64,000 nucleotides of DNA from Chlorocebus sabaeus (lineage: Eukaryota > Chordata > Mammalia > Primates > Cercopithecidae), in contig NC_132912.1 of the NCBI RefSeq assembly GCF_047675955.1, forward strand, positions 80,810,382 to 80,874,381, in the 5' to 3' direction. The notes beneath the pieces were generated by a model. The model was given only the letters and a program-made list of their open reading frames with translations. It ran no database searches and was not told where the DNA came from. Position 1 is the first letter of the stretch. Each line of letters starts with the position of its first letter. Made by a program: the position numbers and the translations under genes. Shown in pieces: positions 26,302 to 37,530 of the stretch.

Positions 26302-26617
26302 TTTTTTTTTTTTTGTTTTTTTTTTTTTGTTTTTTTTGAGGAAGAGTCTCACTCTGTCACCCAGGCTGGAGAGCAGTGGTGCAATCTCAGCTCACTGCAA
26401 GCTCCGCCTCCCGGGTTCATGCCATTCTCCTGCCTCAGCCTCCCAAGTAACTGGGACTACAGGCACCCGCCACTGCACCCGGCTAATTTTTTTGTATTTT
26501 TAGTAGAGACAGTGTTTCACCGTGTTAGCCAGATGGTCTCGATCACCTGACCTCATGATCTGCCCGCCTCGGCCTCCTAAAGTGCAGGGATTACAGGTGT
26601 GAGCCACTGCACCTGGC
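26302..26617 (-). mobile_element. AluY-type SINE
   Basis: This antisense Alu has a T/G-rich head and ends CTGCACCTGGC. It directly abuts the tail of the next Alu. Confidence 0.92.
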
Positions 26618-26917
26618 TTTTTTTTTTTTTTTTTTTGAGACAGAGTCTTGCTCTGTCGCCCAGGCTAGAGTGCAGCGATGCCATCTTAGCTCATTGCTAT
26701 CTCCACTGCCCGGGTTCGAGCAATTCTCCTGCCTCAGCCTCCTGAGTAGCTGGGACTACAGGTGCATACCACCATGCCTGACTGATTTTTGTACTTTTAG
26801 TAGAGATGGGATTTCACCACATTGGCCAGGCTGGTCACAAACTCCTGACCTCAGGTAATCCACCCACTCAGTCTCCCAAAGTGCTGGGATTACAGGCGTG
26901 AGCTACCATGCCCAGCC
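26618..26917 (-). mobile_element. AluS-type SINE, head-to-tail with the previous one
   Basis: A second antisense Alu starts with its T run immediately after the first ends, so one inserted into the tail of the other. It ends CATGCCCAGCC. Confidence 0.92.
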
Positions 26918-27663
26918 TTGGGTGCTTTTAAAAATACTGGCCTTTCTCTGTTCCGGACATTTGTGATTCACTGCAGAAGGCATTCAGGTTATGCAATGTA
27001 TAACCCCAGGTTGAGTTGTATGGCTGCACATAAATCAAGGTATATATATAGAATAAGCAGTCAGTCCTCTGATGGTGAGGGTCTGAGGCATGTTAATGTC
27101 CTGCTTGACCAATTTCAGACATTTTTAGTAGCTTCTGACTTCCTTGTCTCACTGGCCCTAGGTCAGTACTTAAGAATAGTAATGTAAACATTTTTGTAAA
27201 TGGCTACATGGATGTGAGCGGCACATTTCTGATGCTCTGGGCTCCTCTCCTCCTCTAAGGGGGTCATCACACCTTTAGTCTTGGCTGTAAAACAAAATGG
27301 TTTAATAGAACTCAAAGTAGAGAAATGTAGAGTGAAGGAAGCCGCCAATCTTCTCTACTCTTCTCCTAACTCTCTACAAGGGCCGAGTTTGTTGATCTGA
27401 TTGGATTAGAGTCTATGTTAGAGCCAGGGAACCAGCAAAGCTTTAATCAAACTCTCTTGGCACCCAGATTTCCAGCCATGTCCTTAAATCTGATGAACCC
27501 TGCTTTTCTGTTCTATTTGCCATTCTGAAAACAGGTACTTGATTTCCTTGTTCCTAAAGAAATGGAGATTAGTTTGACTCAGCTATCTAAGGTGATTTAC
27601 TGAAATGGGAGTTGTAACAGCTTGGATAGAAAAAGGAGTGATTTTTTTCTGTTAAAACAATTA
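26918..27663. other. Unique intergenic sequence
   Basis: No gene or clear repeat is visible. Confidence 0.45.
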
Positions 27664-27676
27664 AAAACCAAGTACT

Positions 27677-27985
27677 ATTCTTTGTTTTGTTTTGTTTTGT
27701 TTTTGAGATGGAGTCTCGCTCTGTCATCCAGGCTGGAATGCAGTGGCGCGATCTCGGCTCACTGCAACCTCTGCCTCCTGGGTTCAAGTGATTCTCCTGC
27801 CTCAGCCTCCCCAGTAGCTGGGATTACAGGTGTGTGCCACCACACCCAGCTAATTTTTTATATTTTTTAGTGGAGACAGGTTTTCACCGTGTTAGCCAGG
27901 ATGGTCTCGGCCTCCTGACATCGTGATCCGCCTGCCTTGGCCTCCCAAGGTGCTGGGATTAGAAGGGAGCCACTGTGCCCAGCCT
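27677..27985 (-). mobile_element. AluS-type SINE
   Basis: It is flanked by the 13-bp duplication AAAACCAAGTACT at 27664-27676 and 27986-27998. The tail is (TTTTG)n. Confidence 0.94.
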
Positions 27986-28265
27986 AAAACCAAGTACTGT
28001 TTTATGTTACTTTCTGTGAGCTTTAGGAAGACAAGTTGCTTTACACTGGCATTAAAATCCTCAATTGTTAAATTTGTTTAATCGCCATTCAGACAAAGTG
28101 AAGGTCTTTATATTATTAGCATTCCTTATGCTATGAGAGTTCTTTCAAAGGCTAGGGAGAGATTACTCACATTCCAAATTCTAAGCCAGGTTTGATGTGA
28201 AGTATCTATAAGCCCAAACCCTGAAATGAATTTTTGTTTTTGTATGATAAATGAGTTATCTATAA

Positions 28266-28614
28266 TAGTCATCCCCAACCTTTTTGGCACCAGGGACTGG
28301 CTTCATGGAAGACTGTTTTTCCACATGGGCAAAGGGTGGGGATGGGGAGATGGTTTTGAGCTGAAACTATTCCACCTCAGATCATCAGGTATTAGATTCT
28401 CATAAGGAGCATGCAACCTAGATCCCTCACATGCACGGCTCACAATAGGGTTTGTGCTCCTGTGAGAATCTAATGCTGCTGTTGATCTGATAGGAGGCGG
28501 AGCTCAGGCAGCAATGCTCACTCCCCACCCCTCACCTCCTGCTGTGTGGCCTGGTTCTTAACAGGCCGCGGACGGGACTGGTACTGGTCTGCAGCCCGGG
28601 GTTGGGGACCTCTG
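28266..28614 (+). mobile_element. MER1-type hAT-Charlie DNA transposon
   Basis: It has terminal inverted repeats (TAGTCATCCCCAACC at the left, GGTTGGGGACCTCTG at the right) and the internal block GATCATCAGGTATTAGATTC. It is bounded by 8-bp duplications ATCTATAA and ATTTATAA (28258-28265, 28615-28622; one mismatch), as expected of hAT elements. It is non-autonomous and has no transposase. Confidence 0.88.
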
Positions 28615-28884
28615 ATTTATAAGGCTGGATCAGCCCATCAGTGACTCTGAAGGAGAGCCAGCCCATAAAGAGGGGTTGCACTCATCCACTTTGATCTCTC
28701 TGGGTTAATAAATTACTGAGAATTTTATTGCTACATGATTTACTCTCTTGTCAAATCTAGCTACAGAGACACCAAACAGCTTAGTTGATACTAGGTGTGG
28801 CTCCTTTCTATTTTTAAAAAAATTTAGCATAGAAATATATGCTTTTGTTGTAGCTATTCTGTATATTTTAAGACATGGGCCAAG

Positions 28885-29065
28885 GTATCTGAATTCTGAT
28901 AGCAGCTCTGACACCTGTATCCTTAGATAAATTGCATAGCCAGTCTGAGTGTTTTTTCTCTTTTTTCTCATAGACTTGTATGAGGATGAATGTGTTATTC
29001 TGTGTGAAGCTCTTAGAATGGGGACTAGAGCAAGTTAAGCCCTCAATATATGAGAATTGTTATTA
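28885..29065 (+). mobile_element. MIR fragment
   Basis: Diverged sense MIR: AATTCTGATAGCAGCTCTGA, then a GATAAATTGCATAGCC block. Confidence 0.5.
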
Positions 29066-30290
29066 AATATTCCTGTATTCAATGGTTTCAACACACTAAG
29101 ATTGTCACAGTATTAAATTCTGATGATAGAAGTCAACGTAGCTTGTCATAGCTCTGTTTTTCTATTTCAATACTCATTGTCTGAAAGTGCAATTTAAAAA
29201 GACCATTGCATTCTTCAAAACTGACTTAGTTTTCTTGGCAGTAGTGGTGTGTAAGTGCTGCAGCTAAAATATGGAATATTATCTTTCAAAATTTTTCCGA
29301 GTTGTATATACTCTCCTTTGGAGCACTGTGTGGTTTATCAAGAATTACTCCTGTGCTTTATTCTTATCAAATTCCTGCTTTGACCATGTGATGATATCCT
29401 GTCAGTCCCCAGAACTGAGCAGAACTCTCCACCTCAGAGGTACTCACCTGGATTGGCCACACCACTTCCTCCCATTTGCCCAGAATTTCAACTAGGCCAA
29501 AATTGAATCAGACAGGACAGAGACATTGGCAATACCTTTAGATTACTGTTTTCTGTCACTTCCTCCCCACTACACCCCACGATCCCAAAGACATTCTCAT
29601 TTCTTTAAAAACTATTAGGCTAATTAAGGACAGGAAGTTAGTTTCCTGACAAATATTACTGCTGAAGCATAGTCCTTTAGTTACGTATTTCCAGTTGCCT
29701 CACTTTGGATAAATCTTTCTGAAATAAGCCAGTCTCCCTTCCTAAAACAAAGTTCCCTCACGTGGGATCCTGGTCATTCTGCTAAGAAAAACAAAAGGAT
29801 TCTTGCTGTCTCTAACATCGCCAAAGGATGTGCAGAACCTGGAGTGTGATGAATGCTTCCTTCTGCTGCTCTGATGAATGTGATGGGGTGTTAGGCTCAT
29901 GAGGAGGGAATGTGTGGGTTCTTGAATTTTGTTGTGTGAAGATTCATGTATTTTTCTTGCTAGGTGCATGGACCCCTTCATTCAATTCACATTTACCAGG
30001 CTAGGTTCTGCTTAACAGCAAAAACCAAAATTTGCTTCTTAAAATTTGGGGGAAAATACTGGAAAAACTGCCTTAATCCATACGTCCATGGATTTTTTTT
30101 TTTTTATTTCTGATGTTCAATGGCATTTTTAATTACATGTTTTGAAATTTAAGAAATAAAGTGAGAGGTCTGTCTCCAGCAACAAAAATGAGTGTTAGAG
30201 GCTAAATATTGAAGTTTGTGTAATGCAAATTACCTCAAAACTAAGGGAATAAAAAGAACTTATTACCATTCTCAGATTGCAGTGGGGTGT
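29066..30290. other. Unique intergenic sequence
   Basis: No gene is visible. A T run lies at 30092-30104. Confidence 0.45.
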
Positions 30291-30294
30291 GTTG

Positions 30295-30440
30295 GAAAGT
30301 GCATGAACTGGGTATTGAGAGGCAGAGTTTCAGGTATCCTTTGGCCACCTGCCTGCTGTAGTCCTGGATCAGTTCCTCCACACCTCTTGTGAAGTGTTTT
30401 GCTCTGTGCCTGACACATAGGAGATGCTCACAAACTTATT
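30295..30440 (+). mobile_element. MIR fragment
   Basis: Sense MIR ending in TGCCTGACACATAGGAGATG. Confidence 0.55.
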
Positions 30441-30467
30441 GTTTTTCTGTATCTTATTCACCCAAAT

Positions 30468-30928
30468 TAGGGGAGGAGACCACTCCTCATATTGTCTTAT
30501 GCCCAATTTCTACCTCCAAAGAAGAAGCAAACACTAAAAGGCAGAAGTGAAATCCACAGTCAGACAGCCCAGTGCTGTGCCCTGGGCCTGATAGTTAAAG
30601 ATCGACCCCTGACCTAACTGGTTATGTTATCTATAGATTCCAGACATTGTGTGGAAAAGCATTGTAAAAATCCCTGTCCTGTTCTGTTTTGTTCTAATTA
30701 CTGGTGCATGCAGCCCTCAGTCACGTACCCTCTGTTTGCTCAATCGATCACGACCCTCTCATGCGGACCCCCTTAGAGTTGTGAGCCCTTAAAAGAGACA
30801 GAAACTGCTCACTCGGGGAGCTCGCCTCTTTAGACAGGAGTCTTGCCGATGCTCCCAGCTGAATAAACCTCTTCCTTCTTTAACTTTGTGTCTGAGGTGT
30901 TTTGTCTGTGGCTTGTCCTGCGATATTT
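30468..30928 (+). repeat. LTR2-type 5' LTR
   Basis: It contains TGATAGTTAAAGATCGACCC, a TTAAAAG TATA-like box near 30788, and AATAAA at 30862-30867 followed by a T-rich stretch. It ends shortly before the primer site. The left edge is approximate because no target duplication or clean TG was seen. Confidence 0.78.
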
Positions 30929-30930
30929 CT

Positions 30931-30948
30931 TGGTCCCCTGACCGGGAA
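30931..30948 (+). promoter_or_regulatory. ERV primer-binding site (tRNA-Glu type)
   Basis: TGGTCCCCTGACCGGGAA differs by one base from the complement of the tRNA-Glu 3' end (TGGTTCCCTGACCGGGAA). Glu priming defines the HERV-E group. This is not a tRNA gene. Confidence 0.8.
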
Positions 30949-31195
30949 GCAAGATGACTGGCAGATGGTCAAGGCAGCTCCTTAGGCAGCTTAAGCCAGC
31001 CCTGTGGAAAATCCCTGCAGGGGACTCCAACCAGCCAGAGCAATGCGGATCCTGAGCGCGTTCCTGGGTAGGCATTTGCCCCAGTGGAACACCTCGCCAG
31101 AGCAGTGTGTGACAGGCCCCCATGGAGGATCAATGCAGTGGCTGAACACCGGAAAGGAACTGGTACCTGGAGTCCGGATATCTGAAACTTGGTAA

Positions 31196-31555
31196 GACTA
31201 GTCTTGAGAACTTGCCCACTTGATATGAGTGGAAGTGTGGCCAGATCATCACCCATGGTGTGCCTTTATCGGCACTTTGGTTTGGTTTTGGTTTTGGTTT
31301 TGACTTGGTTTGAATTGCTTGACAGGACCAGTCTTGGAAACTTGCCCACTCCATTGGAGTAGGATCATGGCCTGATCACCCACGGCATGCCTTTATCAGC
31401 ACTTTGGTTTTGATTTTGACTTGGTTTGAATTGCTTGACAGTACTGGTCTTACTTGCCTACTCCATTTGAGTGGAAGCGTGGCCTGATCACCCACGGTGT
31501 GCCTGTACTAGCACTTTGGTTTTTGTTTTTGACTTGACATGGATTGCTTGATACT
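31196..31555 (+). repeat. Three tandem ~115-130 bp repeats in the ERV leader
   Basis: Three diverged copies (about 31196-31326, 31327-31441, 31442-31555) share ACTTGCCCACT, GATCACCCACGG and GCACTTTGGTTTTG blocks. GGTTTT-rich runs vary in number between copies. They lie between the primer site and the gag start. Confidence 0.8.
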
Positions 31556-31714
31556 TTGGTTTTGGTTTTGACCTGACTTGGATTTCTGGATACTCTGATT
31601 TTGGTTTTGATTTTGTTTGGTGTAAACTGCAAAAGTGTGTGTGTGCCCTTTTTACCCATTCTTTGTTTTGTGGTGTGCATGTGGTGTGAGCGTGGTGTTT
31701 TGTCTCAAAGAAGC

Positions 31715-32015
31715 ATGGGTCAGGCACAAATAAGCCCACCCTACTAGGAACTATGTTGAAAAATTTCAAGAAAGGACTTAAGGGAGACTATGGAGTATAT
31801 GACACCAGGAAAACTTAAAACTTCGTGTAAAATAGACTGGCCAGCATTAGAGGTGGGTTGACCATCAGAACGAAGCCTGGACAGGTCCCTTGTTTCAAAG
31901 GTATAGCACAAAGTAACCTGTAAAGCCAGGACATGCAGACCAGTTCCCATACATAGACACTTGGTTACAGCTGGTTTTAGATCTCTCCACAGTGGTTGAG
32001 AGAACTGCAGCATAA
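31715..32015 (+). pseudogene. gag (matrix) remnant of the mosaic ERV
   Basis: ATG at 31715 opens MGQAQISPPY and then meets a stop at codon 11. The same frame continues with TPGKLKTSCKIDWPALEVG, which resembles gammaretroviral matrix, including the myristoylation-type MG start. Further stops follow. Homology ends in a GA-rich stretch at about 32020. Confidence 0.7.
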
Positions 32016-32019
32016 GTGG

Positions 32020-32110
32020 GGCAGAGAGAGAGAGAGAGAGACAGAGAAGAGAGAGAGGAAGAGATAGAGGCAAAAGGAAAATCAAAGGAAGAGAGAAAGA
32101 GAGATATATA
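32020..32110. repeat. (GA)n-rich low-complexity tract
   Basis: Imperfect GAGA and GAAGA units where gag would encode an Arg/Glu-rich spacer. Long ORFs on either strand here are artefacts of composition. Confidence 0.85.
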
Positions 32111-33390
32111 CAAGTAGTTAAGAAAAAAAAAGTGTACCGTATTTCTTTAAAAGCCAAGGTAAATTTAAAACCTTTAATTGATAATTGAAGGTATTCTCCG
32201 TAACCCTATAACGCTCCAATACCACTTTGTTGTCAGTGTAAACAAGGGCGTATTCTGAAAGCACTGAGGCCTTCCTATCAAAAATCCTTAACCCAGTAAC
32301 CCGCGGATGGCCCAAATGCATTCAAACTATAGCAACAGTTGCTTTGCTAACAGAAAAAAGTAAAACAAATAACTTTTAGAGGAAACCTCATTGTGAGCAC
32401 ACCTCACTAGTTCAGTTCAGAACTATCCTAAATCAAAAAAGCAAAAAAAGTAGCTTACTAACTCAAAAATCTTAAAGTATGGGGCTATTCTGTTAGGAAA
32501 AAAAAAAAAAAAAGGAAAAAAAGGGGGGGAGGGCAGAATTTATGTAAAAAGAGTATTACATAGTAAATTCTTGTCCTGAAATAAATTAACTGCTTGTTTA
32601 AAGAAAGAAATAATTGTCATGTCAGAAAATTAAAGCATGTCGAAAAATTGTCTGCAAAAGTCGTGAAAGAGAAAAATGTTATTAAAAAATGTATGCAAGA
32701 AATGTTGTATAATTCAAAAGTAACTAGGTCTCCTGAATGTAAAACTAAAAAAAAAAAAAAAAAAAAAAAAAAAACAAAAAAACTTTATGTGCAAGGTGTA
32801 TAAGGGAAGTAAAATATACCTTTGGTCAAAGAATTATAAGGAGGCATAAGAATATAAATTGTTACCTACATTAAAAGGTTAAAAATATGTATATTTTGTT
32901 TTAAAGGTTTAATCAAGTTTTAAAATGTTAATTTGAAAGAAAATTCTGTGTATAAACATTGGCTAAAGTTAAGGAGGTATCATCCAGTTTTCCTGTAAAC
33001 TGGACATTAAAATAAAAGTACAGCAGGTTTTTCTTAAAGCACCAACCTGCTCTTTAGCAAAAATTATAAAAGGTTAAAAAGAGCCTATAAAATCTTACCT
33101 TATGGTCAAACATTAAAAATTGGATAAATATGTCCACAAGGTTTTATTAAAATTAGGTTTAACATTAATAACATACTAATATAAAGGCAAAATTTAGCTT
33201 CTCTCGTATAAAAATCATACAAAAAGCATTGTTAAATGTAAAATGGTATTTGGCTTTCTTTGGTTTAAAAACTAATAAAAATAGGTTTTAAAGGAAATTT
33301 CTCAGTAAAAAAGCACTAAGGACTATAAAGTCCACTGCCAAGGTCCCCACATTTAAAACAAAAGGTCAATTTCTTAAAAATTATATACTT
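32111..33390 (+). pseudogene. Unassigned ERV internal segment
   Basis: This AT-rich stretch between gag and the integrase tail has A runs at 32500-32520 and 32747-32774. Around 32270-32500, diverged phrases such as TNSKILKYGAILL suggest pol RNase H-connection sequence, with many stops. The family is not resolved; Harlequin is reported to contain foreign ERV segments at this point. Confidence 0.45.
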
Positions 33391-33394
33391 GATT

Positions 33395-33695
33395 TATCTT
33401 CCACTTTCCTTTCCCTCAAAAACTAAAAGTCTTTTAGCACGTGTACCACCCCTAGAATTTCTGGTAAACCAGCACCAGCCTGAAGATCACATTCTCATCA
33501 AAGGGTGGAAAGAAGAAAAACTCGAGCCAGCCTGGGAAGGACCCTACCTTGTGCTGCTAACCACCAAGACTGCTGTTCATACAGCAAAAAAGGATGGACT
33601 CATCACACCCAAGTCAAGAAAGTGCTACCCCCTCCAGAGTCATGGGCCATAGTCCCAGGGGAAAACCCTACCAAACTAAAGCTGAGAAAAATTTA
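33395..33695 (+). pseudogene. Integrase C-terminal remnant (pol end)
   Basis: The fragment reads GWKEEKLEPAWEGPYLVLLT then TKTAVHTAKKDGLITPKSRK, the SH3-like C-terminal fold signature of gammaretroviral integrase. The catalytic core is not present upstream in recognisable form. Confidence 0.75.
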
Positions 33696-33699
33696 ACTC

Positions 33700-34872
33700 T
33701 TTTCATCTATTCTATTACTCTTTCTTCTTTCCTTGTTCTATTGCTAACCATCTAGTTATTAACATAACCAAGTCAATTTTGCCTCAAACTATCGCATTTA
33801 ATGCTTGCCTTGTTATACCCTGTGGAGACTTGCCAAGTCAAAGACAGCTTTCTACTTCAGAAAACTACTTCTGTCCCTCCTGACTCTCCTTAGACTGGGC
33901 ATTAGGAAACTAGGATCATTTAATCCAGAGAGATTTTGATAAAGACCCTAGTGCCAACCAGGAGTCTTGCCACCCAACGTAGAGCTTTTATGCTGTAGTT
34001 GGTCCAAGGTTCTGTGGGCCACTAAAGAGCAAGGATGGACTGCCCCAACCGGTTTTTGTAATTTCCTAAAATCATACATTCATTTTACTAGAGGACCATA
34101 GAAGTTAAAAACTTAAAACAAACTTTAGCAATAAGGACAGGATACCAAGATGCAAATGCCTGGTTAAAATGGATCAAATATTCCATCTGCACGTTAAACA
34201 AAAGCAATTATTATGCTTGTGCACATGGCAGGCCAGAGGCCCAGACTGTCCCCCTTCCACTAAGGTGGTCCTCCAGTCGACCTGGGGTGGCCTGCATGGT
34301 AGCTCTTTTCCAGGATTCTACGGCCTGGAGTAATAAGTCATGCCAAGCTCTCTCTGCTATATCCCAAAGTCCGGCACCCTTCGGGTCAGCCCCCGAGGGT
34401 CATCCAGCTTCTACTCCCAACATTAAGTTCACTTTGTGTCTCTCACGACAGGGAGGAAACTTAGCATTCCTTGGAGACCTGAAGGGACGTGATGAGCTTA
34501 AGAATTTTCAAGAGCTTATCAATCAGTCAGCCCTTATTCATCCTTGAGCAGATGTGTGGTGGTATTGTGGTGGACCTTTACTAGGCACTCTGCTGACTAA
34601 CTAGAGTGACACTTGTGCTTTAGTCCATTTGCCTATCTCTTTCACCCTGGAATTTCATCAACCAGAGGGAGAAAAAATAAGACATCGTAAAGCCAGAGAA
34701 GCCCCTTATGGGTCTTTCGACTCTCATGTCTATTTAGACGCAATTGGAGTCCCACAAGGAATACCAGATCAATTTAAAGCTTGAAATCAAATAGCTGCAG
34801 GATTTAAGTCAGTATTTTAGTGAGTGACAGCTAATAAAAATGTAGATTAGTTAAACTACATCTATGACAACC
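33700..34872 (+). pseudogene. First env remnant (HERV-I-like?)
   Basis: Surface-subunit-like sequence is interrupted by many stops. It is followed at ~34690-34860 by phrases such as FDSHVYLDAIGVPQGIPDQF and NQIAAGFKS, typical of the transmembrane subunit of a class I env. The type differs from the second env downstream. The HERV-I assignment is a recollection of the family, not a search. Confidence 0.55.
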
Positions 34873-34879
34873 AACAGCA

Positions 34880-35540
34880 ACAAGCTTTTCATGAGTTAAA
34901 AGAAAAACTCATGTCGGCCCCAGTCCTGGGGCTACCTGACCTGACAAAACCCTTTACACCCTATGTGTCAGAAAAAGAAAAAATGGCAGTTGTAGTTTTA
35001 ACCCAGACTGTGGGGCCCTGGCCAAGGCCAGGGACCTATCTCTGAAAACAACTAGACAGGGTTTCCAAAGGCTGACCCCCATGTCTAAGGGTCCTAGCAG
35101 CAATGGCCCTGTTAACATAAGAAGCAGATAAGCTAACTCTTGGGCAAAACCTAAAGTGCCCCCATGCTGTGGTGACGTTAATAAATACCAAAGGACATCA
35201 TTAGCTAACAAATGCTAGACTAACTAGATACCAAAGCTTGCTCTGTGAAAATCCCCACATAACCATTGAAGTTTACAACATCCTAAACCCCGCCACCTTG
35301 CTCCCGGTATCAGAGAGCCCAGTTGAACATAACTATGTAGAGGTTTTGGACTCAGTTTATTCTACTGGGCCCAACCTCCAAGACCATCCTTAGACTGGGA
35401 CTTACATCCCAGTCTAGACCTTAGACTACATCAGTAGACTGGGAGCTGTATGTGGATGGGAGCAGCTTCGCCAACCCCTGCAAAGTGACTCTGAAGAAGA
35501 CGACAAGCCCTATTCCAGTCACACCCGGAAGTAGACTGGT
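34880..35540 (+). pseudogene. Second pol segment: RT connection and RNase H
   Basis: AFHELKEKLMSAPVLGLPDL begins right after the first env. LTKPFTPYVSEKEKMAVVVL and, near 35450, the RNase H start ELYVDGSS follow. Stops and indels are frequent. Integrase is missing: RNase H is followed almost at once by the env start at 35558. Confidence 0.75.
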
Positions 35541-35557
35541 CCACATATGGCCAAAAC

Positions 35558-37218
35558 ATGAGGAAACTCATCATGGGACTCATTTTCCTTAAAATTTGGA
35601 CTTGTGCAGTAAAGACTTCAATTGACCTTCCTCAGACTGAGGACTGTTCCCAGTGTATACATCAAGTCACTGAGGTGGGACAAAAGGTTGCTACGGTCCT
35701 ATTATTTTACAGTTATTATAAGTATACTGGAACTCTAAAAAGAACTTGTTTGTATAATGTTATTCTACACAAGGTATGTAGCCCAGGAAATGACCAAACT
35801 GATGTGTGTTGTGACCCATCTGAGCCTCCCATGACCACAGTTTTTAAAATAAGATTAAGGACTGAGGACTGATGGGGGCTCATAAATGATATGAGTAAAG
35901 TGTTAGCCAAAACAGAAAAAAAAAATAGGTGACCAAACAAGTCACCTTAAAATTTGATGCCTGTACTGTCAATAATAATAAGTTAAAAATAGGATGTGGT
36001 TCTCTTAATTAGAAAAGAGGCTATATGGCAGAAAATAAGTACATTTATCATGAAATAGGACCTGTGTGAAAATAAATGTAGACACTGGTCTTGTGTCATT
36101 TAGGCTACTTGAATAAAAAATGAAAAAAATCCTGTCCACCTTCAGCAAGGAAAAAGTGGCCCTTCCTGTACCAGGAACCCCTTAGAACAAATAATAACCA
36201 ACCCCCTTAATCCACGCTACAAAAAAGGGGAACGTGTAACCCTAGAAATTGATGGAGTTGGACTGGATCTTCAAGTAAATATCGTGGTTTGAGAAAAAGT
36301 TTATAAACGCTCTCCTGAGCCAGTATTTCAAACCTTCTATGACAAGCTAAATGTGCCAGTAACAGAAATTCTAGGAAAAACAAGACATTTGTTTTTGCAA
36401 TTAGCCGAGCATATAGTCCAGTCTCTCAGTGTCACTTCGTGTTATGTATGTAGAGGAACTGTAATAGGAGATCAATGGCCATAGAAAGCCTGAGAATTAG
36501 TACCTACAGACCCAGTTCCTGAGGAATTCCTGGCCCAAAAGAATCACCCTGATCACTTCTAGGTCCTAAAAGCCTCAATCATTAGACAACACTGTATAGC
36601 AAGAGTGGGGAAGGACTTCACCCTTCCTGTAGGAAGACTCAGCTGCCTTGGGCAAAAGCTGTTTAATAGTACTACAAAACAGTTACATGGTGGAATTCAA
36701 ACCACACAGAGAAAAATCCACTCAGTAAATTTCCAAAGTTGCAGACCCTTTAGGCCCACCCACAATCCCACCAGGACTGGACAGCCCCCACTGCGCTATA
36801 CTGGATATGTGGACATAGAGCCTACGCTAAGCTGCCTGACCAGTGGACAGGTAGTTGTGTTATTGGCACTATTAAACTATCTTTCTTCCTACTGCCCATA
36901 AAAAGAGGCAAACTCCTGGGTTTCCCTGTCTATGCTTCCCATGAAAAGCAAAGCATAGCCATAGATAATTAAAAAGATGATAAAAGGCCTCCTGAAAAAA
37001 TTACATACAATACTATGGGACTGCCACTTGGGCACAAGACAGCTCGTGGGGATACCGGACCGCCATTTACATGCTCAACCGAATCATGCGGTTGCAAGCT
37101 GTCTTGGAGATCATCACTAATAAAACTGGTAAAACTTTGACTGTTCTGGCCTGGCGAGAAACTCAGATGAGAAATGCTATCTATCAGAATAGATTGACTC
37201 TCAACTACTTGCTAGCAG
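35558..37218 (+). pseudogene. Second env remnant (HERV-E/ERV3 type)
   Basis: The start codon opens a signal-peptide-like MRKLIMGLIFLKIWTCA, and the first frame stops after 104 codons. A CXXC motif (CYVC, 36440-36451) of gammaretroviral surface subunits lies in the same frame. The transmembrane-subunit heptad region (LNRIMRLQAVLEIITNKTG at ~37073) lies in a shifted frame. The sequence then breaks off at about 37218 at an Alu scrap, losing the CX6CC region, membrane anchor and 3' LTR. It cannot encode a functional protein. Confidence 0.75.
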
Positions 37219-37220
37219 CT

Positions 37221-37282
37221 GATCCGCCTACCTTGGCCTCCCAAAGTGCTGAGATTACAGGCGTGAGCCACTGCACCTGGCC
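37221..37282 (-). mobile_element. Alu fragment (62 bp) at the ERV breakpoint
   Basis: Only the 5' end of an antisense Alu is left (GATCCGCCTACCTTGGCCTC to CACCTGGCC). It sits exactly where the env stops, so a deletion probably joined them. Confidence 0.85.
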
Positions 37283-37364
37283 CACAAATCTTTCTAAACT
37301 AAAACTGACTGCATCTTCCATCTGCATAAAAATAGCAAGAACTTTCATAATTCTTACTCTGTAT

Positions 37365-37530
37365 ACTTCTCAATGTTTCACACATGTTAACTCACTTAAT
37401 CCCTGCAACAACTTTATGTGAGGATTACTATTATAATCTCCATTTTACAGAAGAGAACTGAGGCATAGAGAGGTTAAATAACTTGCTTGGAGTTAAACTG
37501 CTAGTAAGTGATGAAGCAGGATATTAACAA
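37365..37530 (-). mobile_element. MIR SINE
   Basis: Well-preserved antisense core: CTCACTTAATCCCTGCAACA, CCATTTTACAGAAGAGAACT, GAGGTTAAATAACTTGC. Confidence 0.85.

Larger units (their letters stand above)
30468..37220 (+). mobile_element. Mosaic class I ERV (Harlequin/HERV-E-like), 3' truncated
   Basis: A decayed gammaretrovirus-like provirus runs in this order: LTR2-type LTR, Glu primer site, leader, gag start, uncertain middle, integrase tail, env of one type, RNase H region of a second pol, then env of HERV-E/ERV3 type. One retrovirus cannot have env before RNase H, so the unit is a mosaic. That fits the Harlequin family, described as built of HERV-E, HERV-I and other pieces with LTR2 ends. 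The 3' LTR is missing and the copy stops inside the second env at an Alu scrap. All frames carry stops. The family name is from memory of its structure, not a search. Confidence 0.72.

Noticed and set aside
30931..30948. tRNA-Glu-like sequence as a tRNA gene
   Set aside because: Only 18 bp of the complement of a tRNA 3' end is present, placed right after an LTR; it is a retroviral primer site.
31196..31555. CRISPR-like spaced repeats
   Set aside because: Units are long, diverged and contiguous, in a primate ERV leader.
31744..32157. 137-codon minus-strand ORF rich in Leu and Ser
   Set aside because: It is the antisense of the GA-rich tract and ERV gag remnant; composition explains its openness.
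35558..35872. Open env start as a possibly co-opted viral protein
   Set aside because: It stops after 104 codons, later parts are in shifted frames, and the membrane anchor is missing.
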